From positions 57,019,899 to 57,083,898 of the forward strand of contig CP136067.1 of assembly GCA_032622095.1 (NCBI GenBank): a stretch of 64,000 bases of DNA. The letters run 5' to 3'. The DNA comes from Siphonodentalium dalli. Taxonomy: Eukaryota > Mollusca > Scaphopoda > Gadilida > Siphonodentaliidae. Made by a program: the position numbers and the translations under genes. The notes below the pieces were generated by a model. That model did not search any database, was not told the origin of the DNA, and saw only the letters and a list, made by a program, of their open reading frames with translations. This document shows, piece after piece, positions 47,060-58,194 of this stretch. Every line of letters begins with the position of its first letter. Position 1 is the first letter of the stretch.

Positions 47060-48330
47060 TATATATATATATATATATATATCTTTATTGCCTCCATTAA
47101 GGAGAGTGGTTGTTTATACAATTCTATTTACATTTGGATAATCAAAATACTACACAATACAGTTATATACATTTGAGACGATGGATATGACTAATGCGCT
47201 AATTGCAGACAGTCGACGATAAAGTTTTATACCCTCACAAGTTGGCACAAGTGATACAAAAACAAGGCAGTGTCGATGATAACGCTGTCCAGTGACACTG
47301 CTATTTCTGTGTGAATGGGCACAGGTTGACCTCCCAGTATGAGGGCCATCAGTTGCTGCATAGATAATGAGTCCAGGACGAGGTATGATGCCATATTTAT
47401 CAATAATCAGATGCCAGTAACAGTTTCGAATTTGGACTATAACATCAGCTTGGCAGGACCAAAGTACATGCGAAAGCTCATAGTCAAACCGTGAATCGCA
47501 CAATCTGCATACAGAGTTGTTGTCGTAGGTTGGCTTGTTAAGTAGCCAGGCAAGATTTCTTAGCGACATCGATAGAAGTCGGTTTGATTTTAATATCCGC
47601 CATATGTTCCACATATCGTTAGGGTAAGGATGACATCGAAGAACAAGAGCGAAATTTGGATTGTCTCTAGCTGATTGATGCCAGAAAGCACAATAGTCCG
47701 CCTCGACACTGGAATGGACGAGTTTCTTCCAGACATCATTCCAGATATCCACATATAAGCGCATATGGTCAAACAGTTTATATTTCTCCAACAGGGGAAT
47801 TATATCAGAGACGAATCCGGACATTACATTTCCGTACAAAAGATGCTGGTATACCCTGCAGAGGAAGAGCTTGAGAGGCACCTGATGGTGTGTCGGTAGA
47901 TGGATGAGTTTTTCCAAGAAGCACAACTTGCGAATGTGGATTTGTCGTTCGATTGGTAACACTCCTAAGAGGCCAAGTGACATATTAGTTGAAGCACGGG
48001 AATGTAAAGACTGTGCGTGTTTTACACAGTTCCGGAATGAACGCTCTAGATTGAGAAGAGCAGTGTTGTTGTTCATGGGAAGTAACTCGCATCCATATAG
48101 TGCCTTTGGTAGCACAACACATTTTAACAGTTTTGATATGACTGCTGGGGAACACGACTTGACAGCTTCCTTTCCTGCTATCGCGAAATATGTGTTCCTA
48201 AGTTTGTTCGACATAGCTGCGACCTGACTGTGGCACCGTTGAGTTTGCTTTGAAGGATTCCTAGGTGCATGCATTCCTGCTCCTCGGATAGAACGTTTTT
48301 TCCAATGGTCCATACCATAGGCGGATTAAT
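47060..48330 (-). pseudogene. LINE-D ORF2 3' fragment with (AT)n tail
   Basis: A 387-codon frame (48313-47150) is the longest in the window. It contains SKLLKCVVLPKALYGCELL (the thumb 'LYGCE' motif), LLGVLPIERQIHIRKLCFLE, and a C-terminal CRLCDSRFDYELSHVLWSC knuckle (CxxC ... H-x4-C). The frame just upstream gives PPMVWTIGKNVLSEEQECMHLGI, joined by one frameshift near 48240. On the minus strand AATAAAG precedes the (AT)n tail at 47057-47082. The copy is 5'-truncated after the palm domain. It is the least decayed LINE here. No target duplication is visible because both junctions abut other repeats. Confidence 0.9.
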
Positions 48331-48622
48331 ACTATTTTGAAAAGCCACACATGACACCAAAGCCAGATAATATAAAATGATTGATTTGTTCATTAAAGTA
48401 AAATTCTTGTCCAACTTCGTTGCCCTAACGAAAAATAGACACAAAAACAAAGAGGCAAATTGGGGGACTCTATTTTTCGTTGCAATCCTGAGTGCGCAAT
48501 ACTGTCATATACGCATGTGAAGCGCCTCGGCCAACGATTTAAATGTGTGCATATTGGCTTCTTTTAAGGATTTTGTTTTGTTAAAAAGGCATAAAGCTCT
48601 AGTTTTTTCATGTGATATACAA
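48318..48622 (+). repeat. Dispersed repeat (copy at 56148-56470)
   Basis: Shares GCGGATTAATACTATTT, TTGTTCATTAAAGTAAAATT, CTTGTCCAACTTCGTTGC, CAAAAACAAAGAGGCA and GTTAAAAAGGCATAAA with 56148-56470, in the same orientation. At both places it runs directly into an ACTCGT-type module, so the two belong to one element. Confidence 0.9.
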
Positions 48623-48880
48623 GATCTTCAACTTGTTATGTTGGGATATAAGATTTGATGAAACTCGTTTCATAAAATCTTATATCCCAACATAACTCGT
48701 TGCAGATCCTCTATATATCAGGGATAATCTAAAAATAAAATTATCTTATTGGTTCGTGCTGAAGGAAAGTCGGGACCGGATTTTTTGTAAATGCGATATG
48801 CCATATAAAATCCGTATACAAGTAGTTCACCTATTTATCGGCCTGTTTTGATCATCGTGACCTGGCCGAAGTGTGACATA
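48623..48880 (+). repeat. Palindromic repeat copy B
   Basis: Second copy of 46801-47059. The hairpin here has two substitutions in the left arm (ACTTGTTATG at the start, AGATTTGATG). It ends at GTGTGACATA and passes into unique DNA. Confidence 0.95.
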
Positions 48881-48884
48881 AGCT

Positions 48885-49900
48885 AGCATTACTATAGGTG
48901 TAGCCTCTCTTATTGCGGGTATTTCGGAGGCATACCTGATAAGTTATAGATATATGTAACACATCCGCCTATTAATTATATGCCTCCGTATGGTAAGGCA
49001 GGCTGATACGGCTATATATGGCAAAATAGTCACACATAGCATTTCCAACAGCCCCATTGTGGTGTCATTGTGGTGTCATAATTATGCGTATTATGAAAGT
49101 TATTGTTTGACATTTTATTTCGGTTTGACACAATTAAACTAAACATTTTACGTTTCTATAACATAAAATGATCGGTTGCAAGTCCATTCAAATGACCATT
49201 TGCAATGCGTGACGAAGAGCGTTTATTGTGTTCTTGTCCATTGACGGCGAATAATAAAGAACATTCATTCAATGGGTTTATAATCGTATTGTTTTAATGT
49301 TAGAGTGGGTCTTCGCTCGTGTGAATGGCAATGATTGTAATTATTGTTCGATTATATGTGCTTGTATACATGTAGTATGGTGGAACCTGACTAGGAAATT
49401 TCAACTAATTTATTGTAAAGTTGGATGTTGTATCTTTGCATATTTGAACCATTCGTACTCTGTAAACAGTTGATAATTTATCCCTTGTTCACCCATGCAT
49501 GCGTGTAACTCAATATGCCACTCACTCTTATCTTGAGTGCGGTTGAAAACTATTTCCCGCGGAAACTGTTCTGCATAATAAACGACCATATATCGATCGA
49601 CATGCAGGCATTATATATGGCGCAGCATGAAACATACTGTATAAATGTAAACGAAATGCCACTTGGCGGTTTCAATCAAGTGTTTGACATCGCGTGTTTA
49701 AAACATATCATTCACAATCAACAATATTGAATTATCGACCCCTCGATATCAAACGAAACAAGAATGGATATTGATTCTGCATGTTAATTGATTGTGTACG
49801 TTCAAACATACCGTAACTTTGATACAAGTCAATTCTGACCAGACCTTTAAACCTTTCTTTACTACATGTAATTACTAAGTGACGCGTATAGATCCCTTAT
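48885..49900. other. No identifiable feature
   Basis: Short frames only; nothing recognised. Confidence 0.4.
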
Positions 49901-49904
49901 GAAG

Positions 49905-49957
49905 TGTTCAGATAATAAGTTCAACAAACGGCCGTTGTTGAACTTATTATCTGAACA
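49905..49957. repeat. Perfect 23-bp hairpin
   Basis: TGTTCAGATAATAAGTTCAA plus CAA (49905-49927) mirrors 49935-49957 exactly, with a 7-base loop ACGGCCG. A related stretch ACAAGTTCAACATAAGG lies at about 52745. Confidence 0.95.
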
Positions 49958-49959
49958 TA

Positions 49960-51235
49960 GACTCTTTCTGTATTTGTACTATCATATATTAATATTCTAT
50001 CTATCGTCTGCTCATATTTCACGGATATACAGAGAGATTATCACTACAGTGAAGTGATCTGAGTCGTGAATCAAGTGACTGTCTATTAAATAACCTTTTC
50101 GCCAACTAAAAAAAACAAATGTCCGGTAATACACTTCGTAGCATAATACCTGGCGTCCACAAGCAGTATATTATTGATACTATTACCAGATTAGTGCGAC
50201 AATATATGTTTTAGAAGTAAAATTAATCTCCACTTCTGTGGCACTTTTTGACGCATAGAACTCTCACCAGCGCAAACCTTTCATTACACGTGTGATAAGG
50301 ACTCTATTACTCATCAATTACAAGAACCACACCCGCTTGATCTCTTAGGATAATGCCGAAGAAATTCAATTTCCATTTTAATAATTATCTCAACAAAAAG
50401 GATAACATAGTTGTTGTGGATACCATGATTGTGCCCATGGAACGATAATATTGTGCGCAGTTCGATAACATGTGCGCAGATTAATGTATAATATTTTACA
50501 CAATTCAGGATTGATATTGAGACGTCTCTGGTCTCGTGGATGAACATCCATTCTAGAATCAACACGAGAGGAGTACACAACTATGCAAAATAAGTGCCTC
50601 TCATTGTAGCTGTTCAATGAGATTTGACAATCCAGATTCAGATTTACATGTAGACTATTTTTCAACTCATTCAGTCGCACCCTCCATCGAAATGAATTGG
50701 ACTGCATGTGGTACGAACCCAAACATTAACTGCATATTAATGAATAGGCTGCACATTATAGTTGGGTCAAATTCTTCGCACTAAACTTCAGCCAAGCTAT
50801 AGGCAATTTGCATGACAAGGTAAAATTTGAAAAATGATTTCAGGAAAGCCGTTATCTTTTCCTGTCTGTATTTTTCTGTGCGAACAGAATTAATGAATAA
50901 TCGTTGTGAACAACTTTACTAAATTGCATACTTTACTTAATGTTCTGCTATATCTATATCACAATTCAAAACCCTCAATGTAAGCACATTTGAGACACAT
51001 ACTTGTACCCGGGACTTTATTTAGCTAACAATATGTAAAAAGTTCAAAATGGTATTAACCCTCTCTATACTAAATACTCATTGGCAAGTAGTTCTCATAA
51101 AAAATGTACATATAGTGGGGGGGATAATTACAGGAAAACATAAAAATCGTTCACTTTGTGATAGAAGCGCCAAACTTTCAGAATTTGTTAAGTGGTTGGT
51201 GAGTATCACTAAACTGGCTGGTTCCAGATTTTGGA
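49960..51235. other. No identifiable feature
   Basis: AT-rich spacer with short frames only. Confidence 0.4.
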
Positions 51236-51239
51236 GGTC

Positions 51240-52400
51240 ACCTTGACCTTCAATTTGACCTTGACCTTTTTGAAAATCTCAGTTTTTGGGTTGGGTGGTT
51301 TATGCTATCCTTTTCTTGTGAAAATCGCATCTTCTCACAGATTTCTCAATACAATTATAGTTGGGAGGTGACCACGGTTCATTTGGGCCAAAACATATCT
51401 AAATTATCATAAGATGGCCGCCAATATGGCCGCCGGAAGTTGAAAATATGACATTTTTTCACAAATATCTTCTAGTTCATTTCCTGCTGTTTGGAACTGG
51501 TTGAGTAATGCAACTTTATTTTCTGTTTTGTATATTAACCGATCATTGGAGCAATTAAATATGCAATTATTGGGGCCCTAACCCCTTCCAATCCGTCAAA
51601 AATTCGATTTTACAGAACGCGGTACAAAATTTTACAAAAATATCACAATTGGGATTCTAGTCATATTTCAACTAGAAATGAAAAGAAAATTGTAATGCAA
51701 GTGAGGCATATCATTACCTATGAATATTCCAATTCTCTGGAACCAAAAATCTTACCTTGGCTCAAAATGGCTGCCAAAATGGCCGCCAAAATATGGAAAA
51801 TTGTAAATATTGCACCAGGGTGTCATGCAATTGCTTACAAGTTGTGGTTGATGTATAACATTGGCTAATCTGTATTCTATATATTGAATACTAACATGTC
51901 TGATACACCATGTGTCATTGTTACTATTGTCACCACTGACATCACCAGGTATATTGGATTTTTCTCTCACAAACTTGACATATATATCGGCAAAAAAATC
52001 ACTTTTCAAGGTTCGACCATTTTTTCAAATAAAATGCAACTACCTTTGGTATCAAATGTGTTTATTGTTTTGACCTATCTTAAATGTGTCACACTATGGT
52101 GTTTATAGACTAAATTGCTCAAGATGGCTTCCAAAATGGCAACCAAATTTGTAAAAAGTAAATTTTTTACACATATCCAGAAAATTATTCTCTGCGTTAT
52201 CCGAAAAGGTAGCAAATTGTGACTCACTTGGTTATTATACCTGTTAGTTAATTAACTGACAACTATGTTCTATTATGTTTATCCTAGTTCCGTATGGGGC
52301 ATGACAAATTCATTTTAAAGTTGCAGTATGGAATTTTGCGGATAACCTCTTTTGTGATTATGGCCATATTATTGAAAGGAAATGGGCAGAACTTTGAGAC
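51240..52400 (+). repeat. Array of units of about 355 bp with AAGATGGC-type motif
   Basis: The motifs AAGATGGCCGCCAATATGGC (51411), AATGGCTGCCAAAATGGC (51767) and AAGATGGCTTCCAAAATGGC (52121) are 353-356 bp apart. Each is followed by a short A/T-rich stretch and TTTTTTCACA or TTACACATAT. The spacers are too diverged to align with confidence. Confidence 0.7.
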
Positions 52401-53300
52401 GGAACTGAGATGAACCATGAGATGTGGGTATAGTCTGGCCCATTATGATAAACATTTATCAACTGGATACAGGGTGGAAGCCAAGATGACAGCCAGGGAG
52501 TTACTCTATGATCGTTGATGAGGATAATAGGTATACCGCGAGTTATTGTATGGTCATGGATGATGTGTGGGTATATGGGGAGTGCCCTGTTGGCAACGGT
52601 GGGTTGTATATTTATATATGTTGTGGATGTGTTATCATTGATGGTGTATGGGTAGTAGATGCATGATCATGAGTATGGCAAGTGTGGAACTTATGAGATG
52701 TTGTATGTGCGGGTATTGGTATATCTGGAAGGGCTCACCATATAACAAGTTCAACATAAGGTTGAACTTTTTATTTGAAAATTTCCCACAAATAAATAAC
52801 AATCCTTCTACACTTGTATTATCTTTTTGTTTGTCTGTCTTTTTTAACTGACTGGGAGTATCCAGTTACTATTGAAAGGGTTAAATCCGCATTGTGTGTG
52901 TCGCTTTATGAAGGCAATTATATTTCTAAATTGAATCATGTCGCAGAAAACTAAGAGTAATATAAAGTTATTATACAATGTTGTGTACAGTATGTGTTTT
53001 TCTTGTACGAGTCCAGGTTGTGGTGAAAACATTGTATAATGACATTTTTATTATCCATCTGTATGTTTATCCAAATTTTGGAAATAAAACTTTTGTGGTT
53101 ATTTTTGGTATTTGTCGGCACTTTATTCTCTATAAAAGCCTGTACCGTATATTGATCATCAGAAAGCATGATTTGGAAAAGTAAACACGGAAGTGAGAAA
53201 AAAAACTCAATGCGGAAGTGAAACGTCTGCTAAAATCCATCAATGTTGCGCGCGCATCACAATTTCACCAATTCATTTCGCAATAGAGTTAATTCGTGAC
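52400..53300. other. No identifiable feature
   Basis: G/T-rich and A/T-rich spacer with no recognisable motif. Confidence 0.4.
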
Positions 53301-53305
53301 GTCAC

Positions 53306-53375
53306 GGAGTCCTATATGAAAAGTCATATTGTACAGTCGGGAGTCCAATATGACTTTCGGGAGTCCAATATGACT
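53306..53375. repeat. Short repeat/hairpin GGGAGTCCAATATGACTTT
   Basis: Two tandem copies (about 53338 and 53357), preceded by an inverse AAAGTCATATTG. Possibly the end of a small DNA element. Confidence 0.6.
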
Positions 53376-53858
53376 TTTTCCAGGACTATCACGTGGCGGC
53401 TTTTGCCCAATCGGAAATGGTGTTAGTTAAGTGATGGATAATAATATTATATACAAAGTGTTTGTTCGGTTGTATGTCAGCCTTATGTGAGGAATATATA
53501 AACTTAGTTAGCTGTAGCAAGAAACAGATTTTTTGTCAGCTGAGATTTAGGGGAAAAATTTGTAAATAAAATCAGTGAAATGGAATCCAGATTTTGTTGT
53601 CCCATTTGATAAATGGGGAATCAATTGAATGTATAGTATATGGTCACTTTCATATGTTGTAATTTGTGTGGTAATAACAGGTTCTGTGGTTAATTTATTG
53701 TGACCACCATCACATCTTTGGTGAAAGTTTAACGGATCTAAAGTTTTGATACGCCCACGGACAGAAAGGTACTCAAAACTATAAAGCCAACTATATTTCA
53801 CAAACTAGACTTTCAGTCAGCATATCGATTGAAAATCTAAACCGTAAATTGCCGTTGG

Positions 53859-54009
53859 TACAGTAATGCTCTAAGTAATCGACTTCTTAACCACAGCACC
53901 CCGAGAGCTTTCCGATGAATGGCAACAAGCCATATTTCCGACTAAATCCTGAAAAATTACCCATAATTCTGCGGTGGTTAAGAAGTCGATTACTCAGAGC
54001 ATTACTGTA
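53859..54009. mobile_element. 151-bp MITE with about 38-bp TIRs and TA target, mariner-like
   Basis: The left arm starts CAGTAATGCTCTAAGTAATC. The right arm, reversed, starts CAGTAATGCTCTGAGTAATC. The match continues through GACTTCTTAACCAC with only two mismatches. TA stands outside each end (53859-53860, 54008-54009), the Tc1/mariner target duplication. Confidence 0.9.
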
Positions 54010-54681
54010 TTTGCTTTCCTCAATTATGTACAGGTCGTGTGCAATTTCGCTTATCGGTATTGTTCCAGGTCATTTTGAACTTCCGAACATTGCAGTTCAT
54101 TCGTACTAAGATACTGTTTTATTTACTGATCTCATTCACATTATTAATGCATATGTTTTCCTCTTTTAAATCGGCATACCTGGATGTCAGTTCGCCGCCC
54201 TAATTTGCATGCCCGGTAACAAATGGGTATAATTTATAACTTCCTGAACGAATAGGTCTGTCTATGTTTGTGAAATGGCGGTCGTGAATGAAGGTCGCCC
54301 GTTGAACATAATAATGATTCGCCTGCTTCGTTCGCGCGTAAATTAATCTGAATTGATTCGAAATAATCTACTAGATTTTACAATCACTGTCATCATCGCC
54401 GAATGGAGATTAGGTCTCCAGAACGTTTACTCCGTTATACAAAATGTCCTCAGGCTTCGTATATACATGTAACAGTTAGTTAATGATAGCAATTAGCCAT
54501 GGCCAATATATATTTATCGCGATTATCATGGTCGCTCTACTGCCAGTGTCATAGGTATACGTGGCGGCAGGGGAGTGGGCCATCTCGGATCACTGGAACA
54601 TTTCATACTTAAAGCCGAGCTCTCACAGCGTCGGTAACGTCTCTCACGTCATCATAAGAGACACCATTAGTAGAGATTGAC

Positions 54682-54930
54682 TTAAAGGGGGACTGTACAC
54701 AAATCCGGCCATTTATGGGACCATCTCCTTTAATACTCAACATAATATATGCAACAAATCTATGAACGATGCTAACGACATGGTAGTTATAATGAAATTA
54801 ATTTTCATTATAATTACCATGACTATATTTTGCACTAACCAATGGCTCAATTCATTCCTTTGTTGAATAGGCCTATATTCCATTGAGATGGTCCCATACA
54901 TGGTCGATTTAGTGTACAGTCCACTTTTAA
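54682..54930. mobile_element. 249-bp Kolobok/T2-like MITE, TTAA target
   Basis: The left end TTAAAGGGGGACTGTACAC matches the TTAAAGGRR terminus known from T2/Kolobok MITEs. The right end reversed is TTAAAAGTGGACTGTACAC. TTAA lies at 54682-54685 and 54927-54930. ATGGGACCATCTC mirrors further in. The centre has a second dyad, CATGGTAGTTATAATGAAA against TTTCATTATAATTACCATG with TTAA between (about 54779-54820). Confidence 0.88.
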
Positions 54931-55009
54931 AACAACTGCAGTTGGGCAATTGAGACAGTTAAAGTGGCACACGTCGTTCGCGGTGGTACAGCTGGATAAA
55001 CTAGAGGTG

Positions 55010-55300
55010 GGGTGTCACAATAGGATTAAGGATATATATAGCCCCATGCCAGCCCGTCTTCTGCATGTTGTGAACATTTTAAAGTCGAGATATGGTGATA
55101 ACTCCACACAAAAAGTCGGACGGACCTCATTATCGCAGGTGCACAAGTTCCCATGGTAAAAATTTAGGAATAAAAGCTCTGACAATATTATGCATCTTTG
55201 GAAAAACACTCGGACAAAGTTACGTCTACGCCCCGACGGACAGACGGACGGATAAGCTTATTTCTGTATCCCCACATAACTCGTTACGGGGGTATAATAA
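55010..55300 (+). repeat. Dispersed repeat with GACGGACAGACGGACGG tail
   Basis: Contains TAGGATTAAGGATATATATA and CGACGGACAGACGGACGGAT near its end, the tail type also seen at 25.2 kb. Probably a retroposed element; family not identified. Confidence 0.55.
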
Positions 55301-55792
55301 CACAATGTTCTTTAAATAATTATCACAAAGAAAAACGTCAACATACAGAGAATGAACTTGTTCTTAAGTTCAGTATCATAAATGATCCAGTGACGAGATT
55401 GTTCACGTTAAAACCATTGTTTGTAAACCTTTACTATAACAGTGCAGTCAGTGTTATGTTTTCCGCACACGAACTCAAAAATGCATGCAAACAATGTTGA
55501 TTATCCTCAGTTACGGGGCGCGTATTATTTTCTCAAAATGGAATAAGCAGCAATAACAAAGGAAAACATGACATGTAACTCTTTGTATAAATTTCTGGCA
55601 AATTACTGTAATGAGTAATGTTGATACGTTGAGAAGCAGATATGTTTCAGTGATATACACTAATATGGCACTCTGACAGGCTGATAATTATTGTTAGGTC
55701 TTCGGAAATTCATAGATCAGTATATGTTGATAGAAATTCAATAACATTGAAGTCACCTTGCGAGTGCCTTGATGGCTTTTAAGAAGTCCAAG

Positions 55793-56043
55793 GGGCCTCG
55801 GTGGCTGAGTCGTTTAGGGGTACAAATCCAGATGTTTTCATCTCGAAATCGTTATCTGGTGTAGTTGCCAGTTACTTGCCGATGGCCGGTGGTTTGTCGC
55901 ACATAGTCGACGAGTTTATCAGCCTTTGAAATCACTGTTAGATTAGCCGTAAGTGTGCGAATTTCTTCCATCACCAAAACTGGCAATGTCATGATATGGC
56001 CTTAGTTGCTGATAGCGACATTAAACCCCAGTCAATCAATCGA
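55793..56043 (+). mobile_element. tRNA-derived SINE with 15-bp target duplication
   Basis: The head GGCCTCGGTGGCTGAGTCG carries a pol III A box (TGGCTGAGTCG). The body includes GATGGCCGGTGGTTTGTCGC, and the element ends TAGCGACATTAAACCCCAG followed by (TCAA)n. TTTAAGAAGTCCAAG (55778-55792) and TTTAAGAAGTTCAAG (56044-56058) are target duplications with one mismatch. The tail suggests mobilisation by a LINE with a short repeated 3' end. Confidence 0.93.
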
Positions 56044-56147
56044 TTTAAGAAGTTCAAGAATGAACTACAAACCTCCTTATATCTCACTAGTGGTGAATAG
56101 GCGCGTGTTTCCCGGGATACTTGGCATCGCGCCAACAAAATGACTGC

Positions 56148-56470
56148 GCGGATTAATACTATTTCGACACTTACGCCAGACATTGCAAAATGATTGCTTT
56201 GTTCATTAAAGTAAAATTCTTGTCCAACTTCGTTGCACTAACGAAAATAGATACAAAAACAAAGAGGCATAAAGGGGGGCTATACCTTTCGGTGCCAGCC
56301 AGAGCGCGCAATACCGTCGTATACGGTTGAGAAGCGTATCAGCCAACGCCGTAAATGTATGCATTTTGCATGCATTTTTTCAGCTTCTTTTAAGGATTTT
56401 GATTTGTTAAAAAGGCATAAAACTCTAGATATTTCCATCTGATATACAATATCTTCAACTCGTTATATTA
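56148..56470 (+). repeat. Second copy of the 48318-48622 repeat
   Basis: Same orientation as the first copy, about 80% identical by eye, and again followed by CTTCAACTCGTTATATT. The palindrome after it is truncated here (ATCAAACTCGTTTCATAAATAGAGG). Confidence 0.9.
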
Positions 56471-56486
56471 TCAAACTCGTTTCATA

Positions 56487-56646
56487 AATAGAGGATCTAC
56501 AACGAGTCCCCAGTTTATAGCGGAATTTACAAAACGATTCCAGTAAATTAGGTCTGGATCGAGCCTTTGGCGAGGACCAGACCTAATTTACTGGACGAGT
56601 TTTGTAATTGCCGCTATAAACTGGGGACGAGTTGTAGATTCTATTT
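56487..56646. repeat. Hairpin with about 72-bp arms, ACGAGT-punctuated
   Basis: CCCCAGTTTATAGCGG, CCAGTAAATTAGGTCTGG and their complements mirror around a short loop at about 56560-56570. ACGAGT occurs at the outer and inner boundaries of the modules. Confidence 0.93.
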
Positions 56647-57045
56647 ATTACATGATCCAAAACATCGACAAAACATACTTAAATTAACAAATGGGACGCG
56701 AAACTAACATCGACTTCTATAAGGCATACGATGACGTTTCACGTAACTATTCCTTGTTTGACCGCGTAAAGAAATAGTCCCATATAAATAAAGACTCTTT
56801 GGCGCATTTAATAGCGTATATTTAATGACATAACTTTTCAAACTCTTCATTCATGCTAGATTGTTGGAAAAGTATTGGAATCCGTAGTATTTTGAGACGT
56901 AGCGTACGGAATGTTAACAGACGAGAAACCGGAAGTCAAAGGTCACCTGGCACTATTTCCTGTTATTAAACGAACGTTTAATATCACAATTTATAGAATG
57001 GGTTTATTGAATGGAATAAGAGTAGGATCATGTAATAAATTGTAT
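56640..57045 (+). mobile_element. Short DNA element with ATTTATTACATGATCC ends
   Basis: The termini mirror at 56643-56658 and about 57028-57043. The right half matches the reverse complement of 25975-26205. No coding capacity. Confidence 0.65.
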
Positions 57046-57150
57046 TCACAACTCGTCTACGACTCGTGGTGAATCAAATTTATCAAAACTCGTTTCATAA
57101 AATCTTATTTCCCAACATAACTCGTTGGAAGTCCTCTATATATCCAGGTA
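57046..57150 (+). repeat. Truncated palindromic module with four ACTCGT boxes
   Basis: CAACTCGTCTACGACTCGTG, AAAACTCGTTTCATAAAATC, CCCAACATAACTCGTTGGA and GTCCTCTATATATC: the right half of the copy A/B hairpin plus its GATCCTCTATATA-like flank, without the left hairpin arm. Confidence 0.88.
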
Positions 57151-57600
57151 TATGTTTTGCAGCTAAGACCGCCATATATACACTGAGGCTTATCCATGTG
57201 TATCCATGAGCTCCGCATTTCGGGGAATATAATGAACTTAGACTAAGACTTACAATAGACTAAGTTAGTTAGAAGTTATCGGTGAATTTAGGGGGTTGTA
57301 TTCAAAGCTTCTTCCTTTCTTCCTTTGAGAGATCGCTGTCGTTTACTATACGAAAGCTCATTAGGGCCATCCGAAACACCACCGCACCCAAGACAACTAT
57401 TTTTATTGAATGTTTTGAAATCTTCTTTTCTGTATTTTTGCAAAAATAAACCAATGGTTGAGCAATAACGTTTTTTATTTTTGTTTTTATGATTGATTTT
57501 GTTTGTATTTCATGGTATTAAAAAAGATAAAACATATTCAAAGCTGTAGTGACTATTTATCTTCTCTTTTTTGGGTCTATATGAGAGCCGTCACTTGAAT
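57150..57600. other. No identifiable feature
   Basis: AT-rich spacer. Confidence 0.4.
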
Positions 57601-58190
57601 GTTTTATTTATCTTCACCCGTGCTTGTGGGGGTGGTTAGCTCGGTATGTAGATAGTTGATTGTTTATAATTGTATGGAAAACTGCTAACCTGGTATTAAC
57701 GGCATTCTTATAACATTCTTGCCTGAAGCATGTCATTTGTCGAGCTGATGAAGCTGTTCATAACATAACACTCATCTCGTCTTTGTACTGCGTCAAGCTG
57801 CCTGAATTGTGTATCTGTATGTTGGTCCCAGATAGAGGTACATTAATCTAGGGTGGGTCTTACTAGAGATTGGTATGCCCTCTTGTTGATTTTCGGTTGG
57901 CACGGTGACCTTGAGGTTGTGTTTGAGAAGAGAATAATATTTCCCCCAAAATGTTCACTCAGTTTAAACTGACATAACTCATATGAACGTCCATATAATT
58001 GTACGCGGATGGATAGGAGATGTAGATGTTTCTCAAAATGTTCACTCAATTTAAACAGACATGCATGACTCATATGAACCTCCACATGAACATGAAAGGG
58101 TGGATAAGAAATGTCGAGGGTTTGGTTTGATTTGCAAGTGTTGTTGTCAATGTGTTCATCCCAATTGAGATCGTGCTGTAGTGTTACAGT
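57601..58190 (-). pseudogene. LINE-E ORF2 thumb/C-terminal fragment, CR1/L2-like
   Basis: Read on the minus strand: VTLQHDLNWDEHIDN, then KINKRAYQSLVRPTLD, a stop, CTSIWDQHTDTQFRQLDAVQ, RRDECYVMNSFISS, and out of frame NTRLAVFHTIINNQL. This matches the order GV..S.DL.W..H, AY..LVRP.LEY, WDP, LE.VQRRAARYV, and RRA..RL...YKI of CR1/L2/Rex-type ORF2. A segment of about 90 bp with AAAATGTTCACTCARTTTAA is duplicated in tandem inside it (57949-58085). No catalytic RT motifs remain. Confidence 0.85.
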
Positions 58191-58194
58191 TTTA

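Noticed and set aside
46801-48880. LTR retrotransposon with 259-bp LTRs around LINE-D
   Set aside because: No TG...CA ends, primer site or gag/integrase; the enclosed RT fragment is LINE-type and antisense.
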